Source: Xanthoparmelia taractica (Eukaryota > Ascomycota > Lecanoromycetes > Lecanorales > Parmeliaceae). Taken from it: a stretch of DNA of 64,000 nucleotides. Position numbers and translations under genes: made by a program. The notes beneath the pieces were generated by a model. The model did not search any database. It had not been told where the DNA came from and saw nothing but the letters and a program-made list of their open reading frames with translations. Location: the NCBI GenBank assembly GCA_033085395.1, contig JANQBS010000081.1, positions 98,161 through 162,160 on the forward strand, given 5' to 3'. Below, piece after piece: positions 11,825-23,243 of this stretch (positions within the stretch are counted from its first letter, which is position 1; each line of letters opens with the position of its first letter).

Positions 11825-13209
11825 ACATGTCGGCTTTTAACGAGGGTTTGTCTTCTTGCCTGGCATGCAGTATCATTTCCCTTCCAAGGTTCGACGTGTG
11901 GCATCAACAAGGAGGTGGATCCTCCTACATTCAACACCAAAAATTAGCGGGTTTTTCTTCCTTTTTCTATGATATGATGGGTGGGAACGACTTGCGCTGC
12001 TGCAGAGCCATTGTGGAGGGTCCGGCGGCAGCAGACATGATGCATTTCGGCACCGCCAATCATATCCCTAGGGTATTGGTCTCTGTCACGGCAAAATAAG
12101 TGGGTTTCCCAGCGAGATGACGACAACGAGGATAAGGACGGAATGGAACAAAATTATCTGATACGAGGGCTAGGTTTGTTACTGGATCCGACACGGATCC
12201 TTTAGCAGGTAATGTGGAGTTGGGAACAGTTGCTTCCGTACATTTTTACGTCCCCGAACAAGCGTTTTTCTTATTAGCCAGCCAGCCAGCCAGCCAGCAG
12301 CAACAAACGAGATACCATCTTGTCATTTATACATACACTCAATCATCCGTTTTGAATGAATCTGAAGAAGCTTCCGCTCTGCCATTGCTTGCTGGTAGCC
12401 ATAACCCTCTGCGTGCTTTGTAGATGTGCATTGTTAGACTACCATGCCATGTGCCAAATTCATAGGCAAGTGCTAGTACGAGGTGGATGTAATGTCTAGA
12501 TCATTCAGGCACGTTTGTATCTCAGCTGAGAAAGCAAGGGCAATGGTGAATGTGTGACTTGACTGCTACGAGAGAAGAGCCATGATGCGGTGGACACATG
12601 TGACGATTACCTTACCTTACCTCGAAGCCTGAGGACATCATGCGTCTAATTGAGTCGAGATGTCAAGATGTCAAGATGAGTGAGGTATAGCCCACGCCTA
12701 ACGCGGTATAAGACCGACCCTATCCTATGTAACGATGCAACAGCAGTGTGGTATCTATCATATGCCAAACAATATTGATAGCAAAGACATGTCTGTCATG
12801 TCTATAGTGACAGGGCCTGATTATGAATAAAAGCATAGGAACTGCGCGCCATGCTGTATGACCACAAGTAAGGTATCCATCCGTGAATACAACAAACGAC
12901 AGAGGTATCCGCAGCATGTGGCTCAAGAAACAAATGGTTAGGAACAGGGCTGTGACACGGTGGAACGTATATATACACAGAAAAGGGAAAAAAGGGACAG
13001 CCGCCGATTCCAAAGCCCCAAAAGGCCAAAAACAAAAGACATGACGCTTTTGGAAGCATATTATTCCACCACATTCAGACATTATATCTATACAGTCCGT
13101 CCGGGACCATCCAGATACGCCGTTCGCCGCTGCTCGAAAACGAAATCAAGATGGAAAGCAGAGCGAGAAATACAACAATACGAGGGGTGGAGAGTCAAGG
13201 TTCGATGCC
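11825..13209. other. Intergenic gap between convergent genes
   Basis: About 1.4 kb with no supported gene. It contains a GCCA tetranucleotide repeat (12277-12296), short CCTTA repeats near 12610, and a TCAAGATG duplication near 12660. It separates the 3' ends of the otubain gene and the minus-strand EGF-like gene. Confidence 0.5.
12277..12296. repeat. GCCA tetranucleotide microsatellite
   Basis: Five perfect tandem copies of GCCA, followed by GCAG. It lies in the 3' region of the otubain gene, outside any supported coding sequence. Confidence 0.9.
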
Positions 13210-15912
13210 TCAGCTTCCGACTCCGGCGCCCGTCCCTCCATAAAGGGTCCCGTTCCCGAAGCCCACGGTCAAAGCCGATAGATCCACGGTGACATTCCCA
13301 CCAGCGCTGGTGTCGCCCGGATCAAACGTTTTGCCGTTTCTCAACGTGGCTTGTAATTTGCTCAACGCCGCTTTGGTAGTGTCAAGCGACGAGGTCTCCT
13401 GAAAGATGAAGAGGACCGCCGTGCCGGCAAAGTCTAGCACCGTTGGAGTAATCGTCTTTTGGTCGCCAGTGGAGACTGGCGCTGAAGATGTTGCGGCTGG
13501 AGCGAATGCCCCAGTGGGCTGCGCGTCGTAAAGGATGCTGTTGGAGGTCTGAGCGACACCACGGGCTTCGAGAATATGTGAGGGGCGGTGACGGGTCCTT
13601 GTAGGCGGTGCGATGACCTCCTCCAAGTTCAGACTTCTGGGGCGACTACGGGAATGAGCTTCACGCGAGAGGAGCGGAAGATCAAGATCTCTGCGCTGTG
13701 ACTGTGAGCCAAAGGTGACGAGGGTATTCTCTGAAGAGCATGAGAGGTTGCTGACGCTAAAAAGGGAGAGGAGGATATATGGGGTGATTGGGATGCTATA
13801 TTTGGACTGTGCCGCTGTGAGAATATGGGGTATGCTGCTGCCAAGGGTTGAATTCTTATAGGCCCCAGTAGTAGCGGTGACAGAGACATCACTGGTTGTA
13901 CAGCTGCTGTCACCGGCGGTGTTGCACGTAAATCCTGTGTAACCATTGGCGCAGACGCATCTGCACGTCTTGTCGATTACGACGTTGGTCCCGCCGTTTC
14001 CGCAAGGGTTGCTTGTTTGGCAGCTGGCAAGGGTTGGCGAGTTGTTTTTGTGCTGGCGAGGAAGAACTATCAGAGTGACTGGTATAATGATAGCGGCGGC
14101 GATGAGCAGTAGTAGGATGATCAGGAGGAGAATGAAAGCCCAGACGGGCATGCCGCAGCATCTCCGCTCCTTGTCTCTGTGACCGGTCGAGGAGCCATAG
14201 TTGGTCGTCTGAGCTCTTGACAGATTAGACTTGCCATGCGGCGATGGGGTTGGCCAACCGGAAGGTCGCTGGCCGGTAGGCGTGGTGGGCGATGGTGATG
14301 GAAATGCTGCCAGGATATCTGAAATCGAGCCAGTGCGAGAGCCCTGGCGCGCCCTTTCTTTTGACTCCTTCTCCTTCGCATTCAACATATCCAGCATGCC
14401 TATTCGACTTGCTGTCCTGCCTCGGTCAAGGTTCGAAGCCAATTTTGTTGCTCGCCTAATGAGCTCTGGTAGACTCGTTGCACTGTCCCTGCCTTCTTTT
14501 GTAGCTTTTAGGTTCAAGTTTGGTGGTCGCTTGGTCCCTCTTCCCGTCATTGACGGGGCTGTTGAGGGCGAAGCAGTCCCGCTTGAAGCGAGAGCGCCGC
14601 CTTTTTCAAGGTGACCCAGTATCTCGTCTACCCTGGGATCGACGAACGAATCTGGTGAGGATGGTGTCCCGAAGTAGGCATTGTTAGCTGGCAAGTGGTT
14701 TGTCTTGAGTGCTCGAGGCATAGGGGATTCACCCGTGGGCGAATCTAGAAACGTTGCATCGCTCTCATATCCAGAATACGGGTGTAGCCTCGCATTGCCC
14801 CTAAAGTTGTGTCGGCCGATGGGGTCCGTATCGGCGGTATTTACGACACCAGGCCGCCACCGTTCATCCTGTCTAGCCTGCCAATCCAACTCTTGCATGG
14901 TGCGTGACCCTCTGTCAGATTCATCTCCACTTTCCACCGTATCCAGAGACGTGATTCGTGGATGTCCAGTTTTTCTCACCAGGTCACTCGCATCATCATG
15001 ATCACCTGCGCTGGAACCACGTCCACTGTTGCCCCCAGGTATATCTTCCTCTTCTTCTTCATCAATGCCAGCTCCCATGTAGTATTCAGGCGGACCGTCG
15101 CCCCAACTCTCTGGCATGACCGTACTGGAGGCGTAGGAGCTATGGGTCTCCGACATTTCTTCCGGTATCGGTGGTACAAAGGACGTCTGCGAATAATATG
15201 ACGAGCCACCTTTTCGTGCCGAAGGAGGGGGTCCCAGGTTTCGCCTGGGTGGAGGTTGGCAACTAGGCATTGGTGGCACCACGGGTGTGGAAGGAAAATC
15301 AGGAATGCTGCCGGTGGAAGATTCGGCTCTCGTCGACGTTGTTGAGGTTGTGGGCGGCCGACTAGAGCTACTAAAATCCAAGTAGTTATCCTCCCAATAG
15401 TTTCGTGGCGGCTGTTGTTGGGCTTGAGGGTTTCGATATTGCAGCGGTGGAGGTTCCTTGTCTCCATAGCCGGTGGATTGCAGCATTGGCGGCACGACGT
15501 TTGGTCTTGGTGGTCTCTGTGGTGGTGGACCTCGACCTACATGCCGATCCTGTATTGGATTGGTCTGAGTGTTGTCTTGGGGAGACACAGGACTCGAGGG
15601 GCCTTTTCCAGGACGGGTGGAAGGCAATGGTACGCTCCCTGGAGAACCCTGGCCCTGTCTACTCCCATGGCTTGGGGATTGTGGGTATCGAGCACGGTCA
15701 GTTGGGCTGGTGCCCGGTTGTGGAGATCTTCTTGGTGAGATCTTGACAGAGAGTGGTGCAGGATATGGCGGCATCTGAGGGTGCTCCTGCGGCACGCCTG
15801 CAGCTGCTCTTTCTCTCGCGCGTTTTACCGAGCCTGCAGGACTCTTTTCCCCGCTCATTGTCCTGCCTTGGCCAGCGGTGCCTCGCCGAGGTTCTCGGGT
15901 ATCCGACTCCAT
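13210..15912 (-). CDS. Large single-pass protein with EGF-like segment
   Basis: Not assigned to a named family. A single exon of 900 residues. Residues 1 to about 580 are a disordered Pro/Ser/Gly/Arg-rich region. A very hydrophobic span follows at about 587-612 (FILLLIILLLLIAAAIIIP), preceded by two cysteines (RRCCGMP) that could be palmitoylated. Just after it comes a cysteine cluster spaced like an EGF-like domain (CQTSNPCGNGG, CRCVCANGYTGFTC) at about 630-665. The C-terminal 230 residues are Ser/Thr-rich and contain N-glycosylation sequons (for example NSTLG, NVTVD, NGTLY). The likely topology is a long cytosolic tail, one span and a glycosylated extracellular part; there is no N-terminal signal peptide. 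It may be a wall-facing surface protein, which is inference only. Its 5' leader appears long and pyrimidine-rich. Confidence 0.75.
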   Translation of the reverse strand: MESDTREPRRGTAGQGRTMSGEKSPAGSVKRARERAAAGVPQEHPQMPPYPAPLSVKISPRRSPQPGTSPTDRARYPQSPSHGSRQGQGSPGSVPLPSTRPGKGPSSPVSPQDNTQTNPIQDRHVGRGPPPQRPPRPNVVPPMLQSTGYGDKEPPPLQYRNPQAQQQPPRNYWEDNYLDFSSSSRPPTTSTTSTRAESSTGSIPDFPSTPVVPPMPSCQPPPRRNLGPPPSARKGGSSYYSQTSFVPPIPEEMSETHSSYASSTVMPESWGDGPPEYYMGAGIDEEEEEDIPGGNSGRGSSAGDHDDASDLVRKTGHPRITSLDTVESGDESDRGSRTMQELDWQARQDERWRPGVVNTADTDPIGRHNFRGNARLHPYSGYESDATFLDSPTGESPMPRALKTNHLPANNAYFGTPSSPDSFVDPRVDEILGHLEKGGALASSGTASPSTAPSMTGRGTKRPPNLNLKATKEGRDSATSLPELIRRATKLASNLDRGRTASRIGMLDMLNAKEKESKERARQGSRTGSISDILAAFPSPSPTTPTGQRPSGWPTPSPHGKSNLSRAQTTNYGSSTGHRDKERRCCGMPVWAFILLLIILLLLIAAAIIIPVTLIVLPRQHKNNSPTLASCQTSNPCGNGGTNVVIDKTCRCVCANGYTGFTCNTAGDSSCTTSDVSVTATTGAYKNSTLGSSIPHILTAAQSKYSIPITPYILLSLFSVSNLSCSSENTLVTFGSQSQRRDLDLPLLSREAHSRSRPRSLNLEEVIAPPTRTRHRPSHILEARGVAQTSNSILYDAQPTGAFAPAATSSAPVSTGDQKTITPTVLDFAGTAVLFIFQETSSLDTTKAALSKLQATLRNGKTFDPGDTSAGGNVTVDLSALTVGFGNGTLYGGTGAGVGS

Positions 15913-18351
15913 CTGCGACTTCAGTGCTGGAGGATCCCTATAAAATAAGTCAAGTCATGCTCGTAGTTGTAAATCCTGGCGGCGTTCTCAATGTTGCATC
16001 AACCGCGGGCACAATTCCTTGCTGCAGGGACGTCTTGGTCTGCAAAGACGGTATGATGGTATGCTCCTTGTCGATACGGCCGACCAGCAGCGCGGGACAG
16101 GCTCGTTTTCTGTAATGACGGTATGGGTGAAACAGATGTTGAAAGGGTGACTGGAAGCAAAGGACAGCAAGTGTAGCCTGGGGGGCTGAGGAGGAGTGTT
16201 TGCGCGGCCCAACGTATTTGGAATGGGGTAGCGGCACAGATGACAAGGCGTATATGGAAGACGTTCGCAATGGTCGATTGTACTTTGACGCAGGGTTTTG
16301 ACAAGGTGGCTTTCTCGGGGAAAACGGGGTTTGATTGGCGTGTATAGGAGCGTCAAGCTCGCGATTATTACGAATGTTGGTGGAAAGGGAGTGCCAATGC
16401 GCGGTGGAGGCGATGTAGAAGGTTTTGCAGGAGGCGATATATGGTGGGTATCCAAAAAATTACGAATGGGGAAAAGGATGCGGTAAAGATGCGAACGAGA
16501 AAGAGACACGAGAGCAGAAGGCTGTATGAAAGAGAGTGAAGAGGGTGGATGGTGGATAGTGGATGATGGATCGTTTGGGGTTTAGGCGATTTCGGCAGCA
16601 GAGCGGCAGGAGGAGGAGCAGGGGGAGCAGGGAGAGCAGGGGCCCTTTGGGCGCATTGAGTGATTGGAGGGTGAGTAAAGGCAGGGGCTGCTCTTTGAGA
16701 CGCTGGTTTGAAGAAGAATAATATGAAGATAAAGTAGATGAAGATTGAGTAATAATCATATTTCTCTAACAACACGGGCTAGTTCTAGCAAGGCGTATGG
16801 TCCGTCTAAAGGCTCACCAATAAAACTTTCTTTGTCAATAATACTGTAATAATAAGGATAATAATAATAATAAAAAAAGAATCAGCATGATATTTAGTGT
16901 TAGTGATAATAATAATGATAGGTATTGGCCTTCAAGAAATAAGTATCCTTCTTCTATTTCCGAAGTCTGACGCATGCAGGAACAAGGGGGGTATGTCTGG
17001 CGTGTGTCTGAGGTAAGAGAAAGACGTGTTTCAGAATGCCCGATCCAACGTAGCAAAGACGCGCGCTTTCAATACTTTACTTTAGTCGTATCAGAGCAAG
17101 GCACCACGTGGTGAAGGGATTACTTTACTTTACTTTACCTTGAGACTATTCATTAACATAATCAATATGGATAAAAGTCAAAAAACACTTGGGACTTTTT
17201 GATAATAATAAATGCATGAAACTCGTCGCGTGTCACTCAGATTAGCCATGTGGAAAGTATATCGAGATAAAGTATGATTGATTAATTAAAGTAAAGTAAG
17301 TATTTTGTACCTCCGTACGTACTTCGTAATTCTACGGGTGGAAAGAATATTACTTGCAGCTAAAGTACTATACTTTACCTTATACCCGCACCGGCTCCAC
17401 GGGAATCCGCCCGGATAAGATAACCGGGCAATCAAACATGATGAAAAGTACCTAGGTACTTTAGTCTGTCCTCCAGTCCTAAATCCATGGATAGCTTCAA
17501 ATCTGTCAAAAGTCAAGTCGTTGGCCTGATTTTCCTTCCTCATTTATTTCCATCCTTCATTATCGTATATTATTCAATTTTTATTCTCTGTCCTTTTTGT
17601 CCGGGACACTGCCTCCTCTCTGCCCTTCTCAAGCTGACATGCTGCCCTCCTGCTGACCTTTCCTCGACGCGGCGTAGTCTGCGAGCATCCATGGCACAGT
17701 CGGCGAATGACCATACCAAAACTGTTCACTCCCTTAACTCCGCTGCTCAATCTCGGAGACCTGTGTGCCATTCCCATTAGCCTTTGCCCTGCCTTCTTCG
17801 CCACGCTCTGCCTAGCTGGACCATGCAGACATCGAGGCATACCCGGTTTGATATCACTTTGCAAGGAATACCTGTGCTCACTCTTTCGAGCCAAGATGGA
17901 TTCATCAAATCCCCAAATCCGGCAGGACACGCCTTGAGCTTTCTAACTAGCCCAAGGTCCATCATAGCTATAGACATCAGTCTTGACGAGGAGATGCCAA
18001 TAGAAAATGATTGGCTATTCACACCATGCATCGGACCTTCCATTTTTCCTCCTATACGAATGGTGGCCCTAAGGAAGTCACGATGAAGAGTCCTGTCCCC
18101 GACGGGCTCACTGTTTTGGCCTCACTCTCTGTCTCTCTCTCACATTAAACAATTCCCTACCAAGAATTGGCATAACCAATTTGCAGCTTTTTTCTTCTTT
18201 TTTCCCACTCAGAACAGAATCCCCTAGACCTTGTGAGCTATTCTCTAATTTGTTTTATCCAACCAAGGAGCCTTGCCTGAGGTAGACGTTTTATCATCAC
18301 GCGCGACTCCTTCAACCTCTGGGGGCAATTAGAGACTTGTCCTGCAATAAC
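15913..18351. other. Long intergenic gap with AT-rich core
   Basis: About 2.4 kb between divergent genes and no supported gene. On the minus strand 15913-16760 is pyrimidine-rich, probably the leader and promoter of the EGF-like gene. From 16780 to 17480 it is AT-rich with (AAT)n and TTTAC-type repeats. From 17480 to 18340 two open frames (17487-17780 and 17784-18086) were examined and not accepted. Confidence 0.5.
17076..17390. repeat. TTTAC/GTAAA repeat patches
   Basis: Short pentanucleotide arrays: four near-perfect copies of TTACT at 17120-17138, isolated ACTTTAC words near 17076 and 17375, and the reverse complement (AAAGTAAAGTAAG) near 17290. The patches occur in both orientations inside an AT-rich stretch. 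No coding or terminal-inverted-repeat structure was found around them. Confidence 0.65.
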
Positions 18352-20174
18352 ATGGCCTCTCCTCGTGCGCACTTCTTTGGGCATATCTTGCGTGATGAAC
18401 TAGGTCGCGCTGGTACTGGTAATAGTAAGCCCCGTTCCGAAGACTTTATCCCTGCTTCAAGCCTCTAAGTCTAGAGCTACGCGCACGGTTTTGATGTGGT
18501 GTAGAGCAACGTTAGACTAACACAGCTCCTACAGCGGATGGAGAGGACATCACTATGTCGAGTCCAACGATTGTCCCTGACAACTCCCACTGTCTGAACC
18601 AGTCCGTTGCTGCTCATATCGCAACTACATCCCCAACAACCCCGAAAAGGCCAACCGCGAACAGTGCCAAGAAGAGGAGACAGATGCCAGATCTCACACG
18701 ACCTACAGCAACCCCTAGCCATGGCGCCAAGATGTCAATGATCTTCCGCGACGCTGCAACCTCATTGCAGGGTAGCAGATTACCCACATCTCAAACGTCA
18801 CCCAACATCAAGAAGTTCAGATTACCCCTTCCGCAAGCTCGCAACATCAAATTTGGCGGTACTTGCCAGGATGTTACTATGGTCTCATCAGGTCTGGGTA
18901 GCCCGCCAATGATGGAACAGCTTTCACGGGAACCATGCGAACAGGAATGCGCTTCATTCGAGGTCGCTCGTCATCAGGCGTCTGCAATTGAGCCACATTA
19001 TTCAGCCGTGACACACTTGACCAAGGCTGGTCGTGCTTCCCCTCGAACTATCACTAACAGTCGTCTCGGCGCAGCTACTAGTCTTGGCGGTATGCGTCTT
19101 GATAAAAAGTCAAGGGACGGCAGCGCCTCTTTACCGTCGCAAATCGAAGAAAAGGGTGAAGAGGTCAACAGTAGCAGATCTGCGATGCCAAATGCACCAA
19201 TCTCCGACTTTGGTGAGAACCCAAAGGATGTGAAGTATCCAGTCCTCGAAAATTGGCGATCACCGCGGTCGAGCTCTAGTGGATGTTGTCTTAGCTCTGA
19301 CGGTGACGACCTACATTCTACTCATGGCGTACCTTTCATCTTGCCATTTCCCTCTTCAAATGTGGAAGCACCACCACGCTCTGATATCGACACATGGCTC
19401 AACGGAGTTGTGGAGGCAACAGCTACCGGACTTCCAAGCTCGCCGAAGCAGTCTTCTGACAAAGAAGACTTGCTAATGGATGACAGACCCCTTTCACGAA
19501 ACGTAGCATCGCTAATGAATGACAAACCCCTTTCACGAAACATAGCATCGAACCTTCCATCCCCTATAAAACCCCAAGTATCTCCGTCGAAGCTCAAGCA
19601 GGACATGCAGTCTTCGTTGAGAGCATCCAGCGATAAGGAGAATGTCAGCCCTTCAGAGAACCCTTCCTCGCCTATACGACCTCGTGCACATCTCCGACCA
19701 AGGACCCCGTCTCACTCTTGCCAAAATAATACTCAGACAACTCTCCAACAAACCAAAGCACTTCCCCTCGATTACCCTCTGACCCCACAAGGCCACGTAA
19801 GCCTCCCTCCAAAACGTAAAAAACCTCGTATCGACCGGATCGCCTCCAGCAGAGCGGGGGCTGAGGTACCGACCGCCTGCGGAGACTTTACGATCCATGA
19901 GGACCAAGTGGCTAAAGCGCTGGCGCAGCTGAGTCCACATGTTGAGCTTCATCGTAAAGGTAGAGGGCCAAGAAGGGAAAGGTGCACGAGCTACTGGGAC
20001 GAGGACATCCTGAAGCCCGGCTCGCAGTGTGTACCCATGGATGTGGATAGTAATGGTGAGATGACGGGGAAGGGGAAGCCAGTATTGGTTGAGACAAAAC
20101 AGGCAGTTCAATTGAGAGCGGAAAAACCGTTTTCCAAGAAGGCTGAGTCTGCAAGCTTTCAAATAAAAGCTTGA
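18352..20174 (+). CDS. Ser/Pro-rich protein of unknown function
   Basis: Not recognised. Exons are 18352-18424 and 18535-20174, joined by GTAAGC and CACAGCTCCTACAG in phase 1, giving 570 residues. The first exon encodes a conserved-looking start (SPRAHFFGHILRDELGRAG). Most of the protein is disordered, Ser/Pro-rich and basic, with several SP and TP sites, KKRR- and PPKRKKPR-like nuclear signals (near residues 37 and 422) and a 13-residue tandem duplication at about 313-338. The C-terminal part contains a compact segment (VAKALAQLSPHVELHRKGRG then SYWDEDIL) that may be the folded part. A nuclear, cell-cycle-phosphorylated protein would fit, but that is inference. An alternative start in exon 2 at 18555 would skip the short first exon. 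Confidence 0.7.
19472..19549 (+). repeat. 39-bp in-frame tandem duplication
   Basis: Two adjacent 39-bp copies (19472-19510 and 19511-19549) encode LMDDRPLSRNVAS and LMNDKPLSRNIAS. They differ at exactly three positions, each G in the first copy and A in the second. Confidence 0.92.
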
Positions 20175-20789
20175 TGCTCTGTCGAGTCACAGCGCATGAG
20201 TACTTACTCCTTAATCACACAAGATCAGGAATCATTATTTCACGCATGGAATTTGCCATCATTCACTTAGACACTATGTTAGCTCTGCATCCTTGCCCAC
20301 AAAGTCGGTTTGCGCTTCACTGGTCAACCATCTTAGCCAACCTCGAGACTACCGTTTCCAATAAATTGAGGCTGGGGTCACAAATGGGGCAGACTTGTAT
20401 TGACTTTGAGGAGATGACGCTCCAAACTGGATTCTCATATAAGCCAATTCTCAAGGGATGAACGCACTGGAATTTTCTTTAGGGTGGGACTTGAAATGCT
20501 GGATAATGCCTACAGTATCGTCTTTGAGGTTCGTATGCCGCTATTTCAACTGACCTTCTCGCTCGCCTACGCTCTCAGCCCTATCACACTTACCATCTGG
20601 GACTCAAGACTCCAATCGACCCTCCACATTCCTTTCTGTGCTTGTCAACGGCCTTCGCTTCATACTGTGATTGCAGCTGGTTCATTGTGTCCCATCCCGT
20701 GCACCTTTGCTCAATCCCTCGCAAATATATCGGTCATGCTCTTCAGTCGTGCCTGAAGCGTTGATATTGGGCTATGTCACTCCATGGAA
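20175..20789. other. Intergenic, convergent 3' ends
   Basis: A 615-bp gap between the unknown Ser/Pro-rich gene and the minus-strand RING gene. Open frames of 90-96 codons at 20171-20461 and 20484-20756 have no family features, so I did not call them. Confidence 0.5.
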
Positions 20790-21566
20790 TTAGCAAATCG
20801 CTTTGATCGTGGCGAGGCGATGCCCAAATTGCTGCAGCTCCTGAAGGCGAGCGGATGGGACCGCAGCATCGATCTTACGTGCATTGATTCGTGATTGCAT
20901 CAGAGTCTCGGCTGTGAAATGATCAACCTCCAACTCCTCGATAGCTACTCCGGGTCGACGCTCCACCAACTCGGCTTTCAGCCCGGCTGTCTCATCTCGC
21001 TCGGCGCCCACGAGCTGCCGCCCTCTGACTCCATCAAACAAATCAAATAGATCGAGGCGTTGCTGAATGCCCTCTGTGGTCTGAGAGTGTGCCAGTTTGG
21101 GGAAGAGGATTTTTCGGTCAAAGGGGCAGGTGTTATTGTTGCTCTTCGCAAACGGGTTCAGCCACCCGTCAATGCAATCATGGCACAGATGGTGTCCGCA
21201 AGGCAGCCTCTTGGCGGCTTTCACTCCGCGGTCGTTCGCCCGATCGCTCAGGTGGTGGTATGGCTCGGTACAAACAGGGCAGTTGCGCTCGTCGTTAGGA
21301 ATGTCTTGAACGTCGATGTATGGGCAGGTAATGATGAAGGCCAGGGGCGGCGACGTTGTCGCCAACAGGTTTGTATCCTCATCATATCCAGGGATGTTGC
21401 TTTTGGGTTGAGGGTGCCTTGCGTGGAGTTTTGCTCGAAGTTCTGCCAGCGAGCATAAGCGTGCAGGAGAGCGGTAAAAGCAGGTGCATCTGCGTGGTGT
21501 TGGGATGAAGATATTTTGCGTGACAGTTCGAGCTGGTGGGTAGTAGATGGCAGTATGAACAGGGTA
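20790..21566 (-). CDS. RING-finger protein, 5' end unresolved
   Basis: Probable E3 ubiquitin ligase. The frame is open from 21566 down to the TAA at 20790-20792. The zinc ligands are CPVC, then PCGHHLCHDC, then NTCPFD (C-x2-C, C-x-H-x2-H/C-x2-C and a terminal C-x2-D in place of C-x2-C), so the last ligand pair is Cys/Asp. Upstream in the same frame a protein-like stretch (SLAELRAKLHARHP, NIPGYDEDTNLLATTSPP) extends to about 21490. There is no ATG in this frame before the RING, so the start codon must lie in an upstream exon that I could not place (an acceptor may lie between about 21400 and 21566). The tail after the RING is helical and charged. Substrate and partners are unknown. Confidence 0.65.
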   Translation of the reverse strand, partial: YPVHTAIYYPPARTVTQNIFIPTPRRCTCFYRSPARLCSLAELRAKLHARHPQPKSNIPGYDEDTNLLATTSPPLAFIITCPYIDVQDIPNDERNCPVCTEPYHHLSDRANDRGVKAAKRLPCGHHLCHDCIDGWLNPFAKSNNNTCPFDRKILFPKLAHSQTTEGIQQRLDLFDLFDGVRGRQLVGAERDETAGLKAELVERRPGVAIEELEVDHFTAETLMQSRINARKIDAAVPSARLQELQQFGHRLATIKAIC

Positions 21567-23243
21567 CTAGGAATGAATAAGACGCAGGGTGGATACACTA
21601 ATATGAGTATGCACGGTCGAGGCTGCTCGGTAGGTGTTGTGTCGGCAAAGCGTCAGGTATCAGATGAGAGCAGAGGCTTTGTACATGACACTGTAGACTC
21701 GCATAAAGATGTCATCTGCCCCGTGGCTTGGGAGCTGATAAGACAAAGCCATCTTGCTTCATTCAAGCAGCACTTCAAGACAATGTCGGGTCCTTCTGTG
21801 ATGGTGAGACATCGAGCAACGATTTTCTCGTTGGCTTTACTTTGTCCATAAGGATTGGCTAGATTTGGAGTGGATACTGACCAGATAGTTCTTGTCCGCT
21901 GCTCCATGGCATTGCGAGACCGCTTTGACCCCTATACCACGTTTCATGTCGTTGACTTACTGCTTGACAAAAACAGAGTCTCATTGCAGGAAAACCAAGC
22001 AGTAAAAGAAATTGGGCCGATGAAACACGTGAACGACATCTGTTTAGCTGTAGACCGAAAAGGCCGGCAAAAGTACAAGGGGTAAACATGTGAGGCCTCA
22101 TACTAGGGGCAAGATACATAGTTTATTCTTGATGATCAATGAGAGCGAAGAAGACTTGAACGCAGCTCATACTCCAGGGCTGTTTGAAGGGAGGTGACAT
22201 GTCTTGAAAATGTAAACCCCCAAAGGATATATCTTTGGCAATCGGACTTATTGTAGATGAGTAATACTGAAGCAAGTATTTGAATGTCCTTGTAGTTTAC
22301 GCTGACTCGTGCTCTCGGCTATCAGCCCGATGCCAGGGAGGAGCACCATGGGCGTGTAGAGCATAAGATGCTGGTACGCACAAGGCAATACCGTGTGAAA
22401 GCAGGCAGACCACCTCCAATCATTTGAGAAGAGCTCTGAGTAGGAGCTATTCTGGCCCCTCTGTTGGCATCTTCAGCGCCAGTCCTTCAACTTGCACTCG
22501 CCTTACTTTAGATGTCTGTTTCGCAATAGAGACAAGCAATACTAGATTATAATCTCGTGAACTTCTCCCCACTCCTGCTTTGGCGAATGCCCTAGCATCA
22601 ACTTCACCATGATCGATCGGTATCCTGCGTACATGGTTGTTTTTTTCCAATCATCGTTCGCACTTCCGGCTTGCATCATTCTGTATTCCTTGACAAGTTG
22701 GTCCCAAACCATCGTAGTGCTTTTGCAAGCTGACTCATTCCTTTTTTCCTTCGCAAAATTCGCATTTCACCACCAAAGTAACGTTTCCAAGGCGAGGGTA
22801 TTAAGAAGGAAGCCGGCGATACGCATATCGGGGTGTATGCCCACAAGGCATCGATACTTCTCAACCTCATCGGATGCCTCTGGCAGTATATCGCGCGATT
22901 TCAAGGTGCGAGTCTATCACCCCAGCACGACTTCGTATGTCTGCAGGAGTGACACATGCTTCCTTTGCTGGAAGACCAAAGGGTTAACCCCTCCATCTCC
23001 TCGTTCTCGTCACTATGAAGGAATTTATGCCCGTTATTACCTGACATATGCCAGCCAATGCATTGTGACTTGCGATAGACGTTGTAGAGGCGAAAGGTGA
23101 GAGAAGTTTGTGGAGCGCACGTAACGACGGCTAGACTTCATCGTTATACATTCAAGGTTTTACGGCAAGGACCGAAAGTCTATTGTACGAGGAAAGATAG
23201 GTATCAAACTGCTTCAACGCATTTAGGAAATCGTCAATCCATC
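21567..23243. other. Gap with unresolved 5' exon of the RING gene
   Basis: About 1.7 kb. The first exon of the minus-strand RING gene is expected somewhere in the first few hundred bases, but no candidate could be tied in with confidence (one weak option starts with the ATG at 21907). The remainder, including several frames of 60-160 codons on both strands, shows nothing I can support. Confidence 0.4.

Noticed and set aside
15988..16509. 173-codon minus-strand frame upstream of the EGF-like gene
   Set aside because: It is composed of pyrimidine-rich leader sequence with overlapping frames of similar length; no family features and no link to a conserved domain.
17487..18086. Two adjacent plus-strand frames of about 100 codons
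   Set aside because: Hydrophobic start but no conserved motif, no plausible joining intron, and an equally long antisense frame covers the same DNA.
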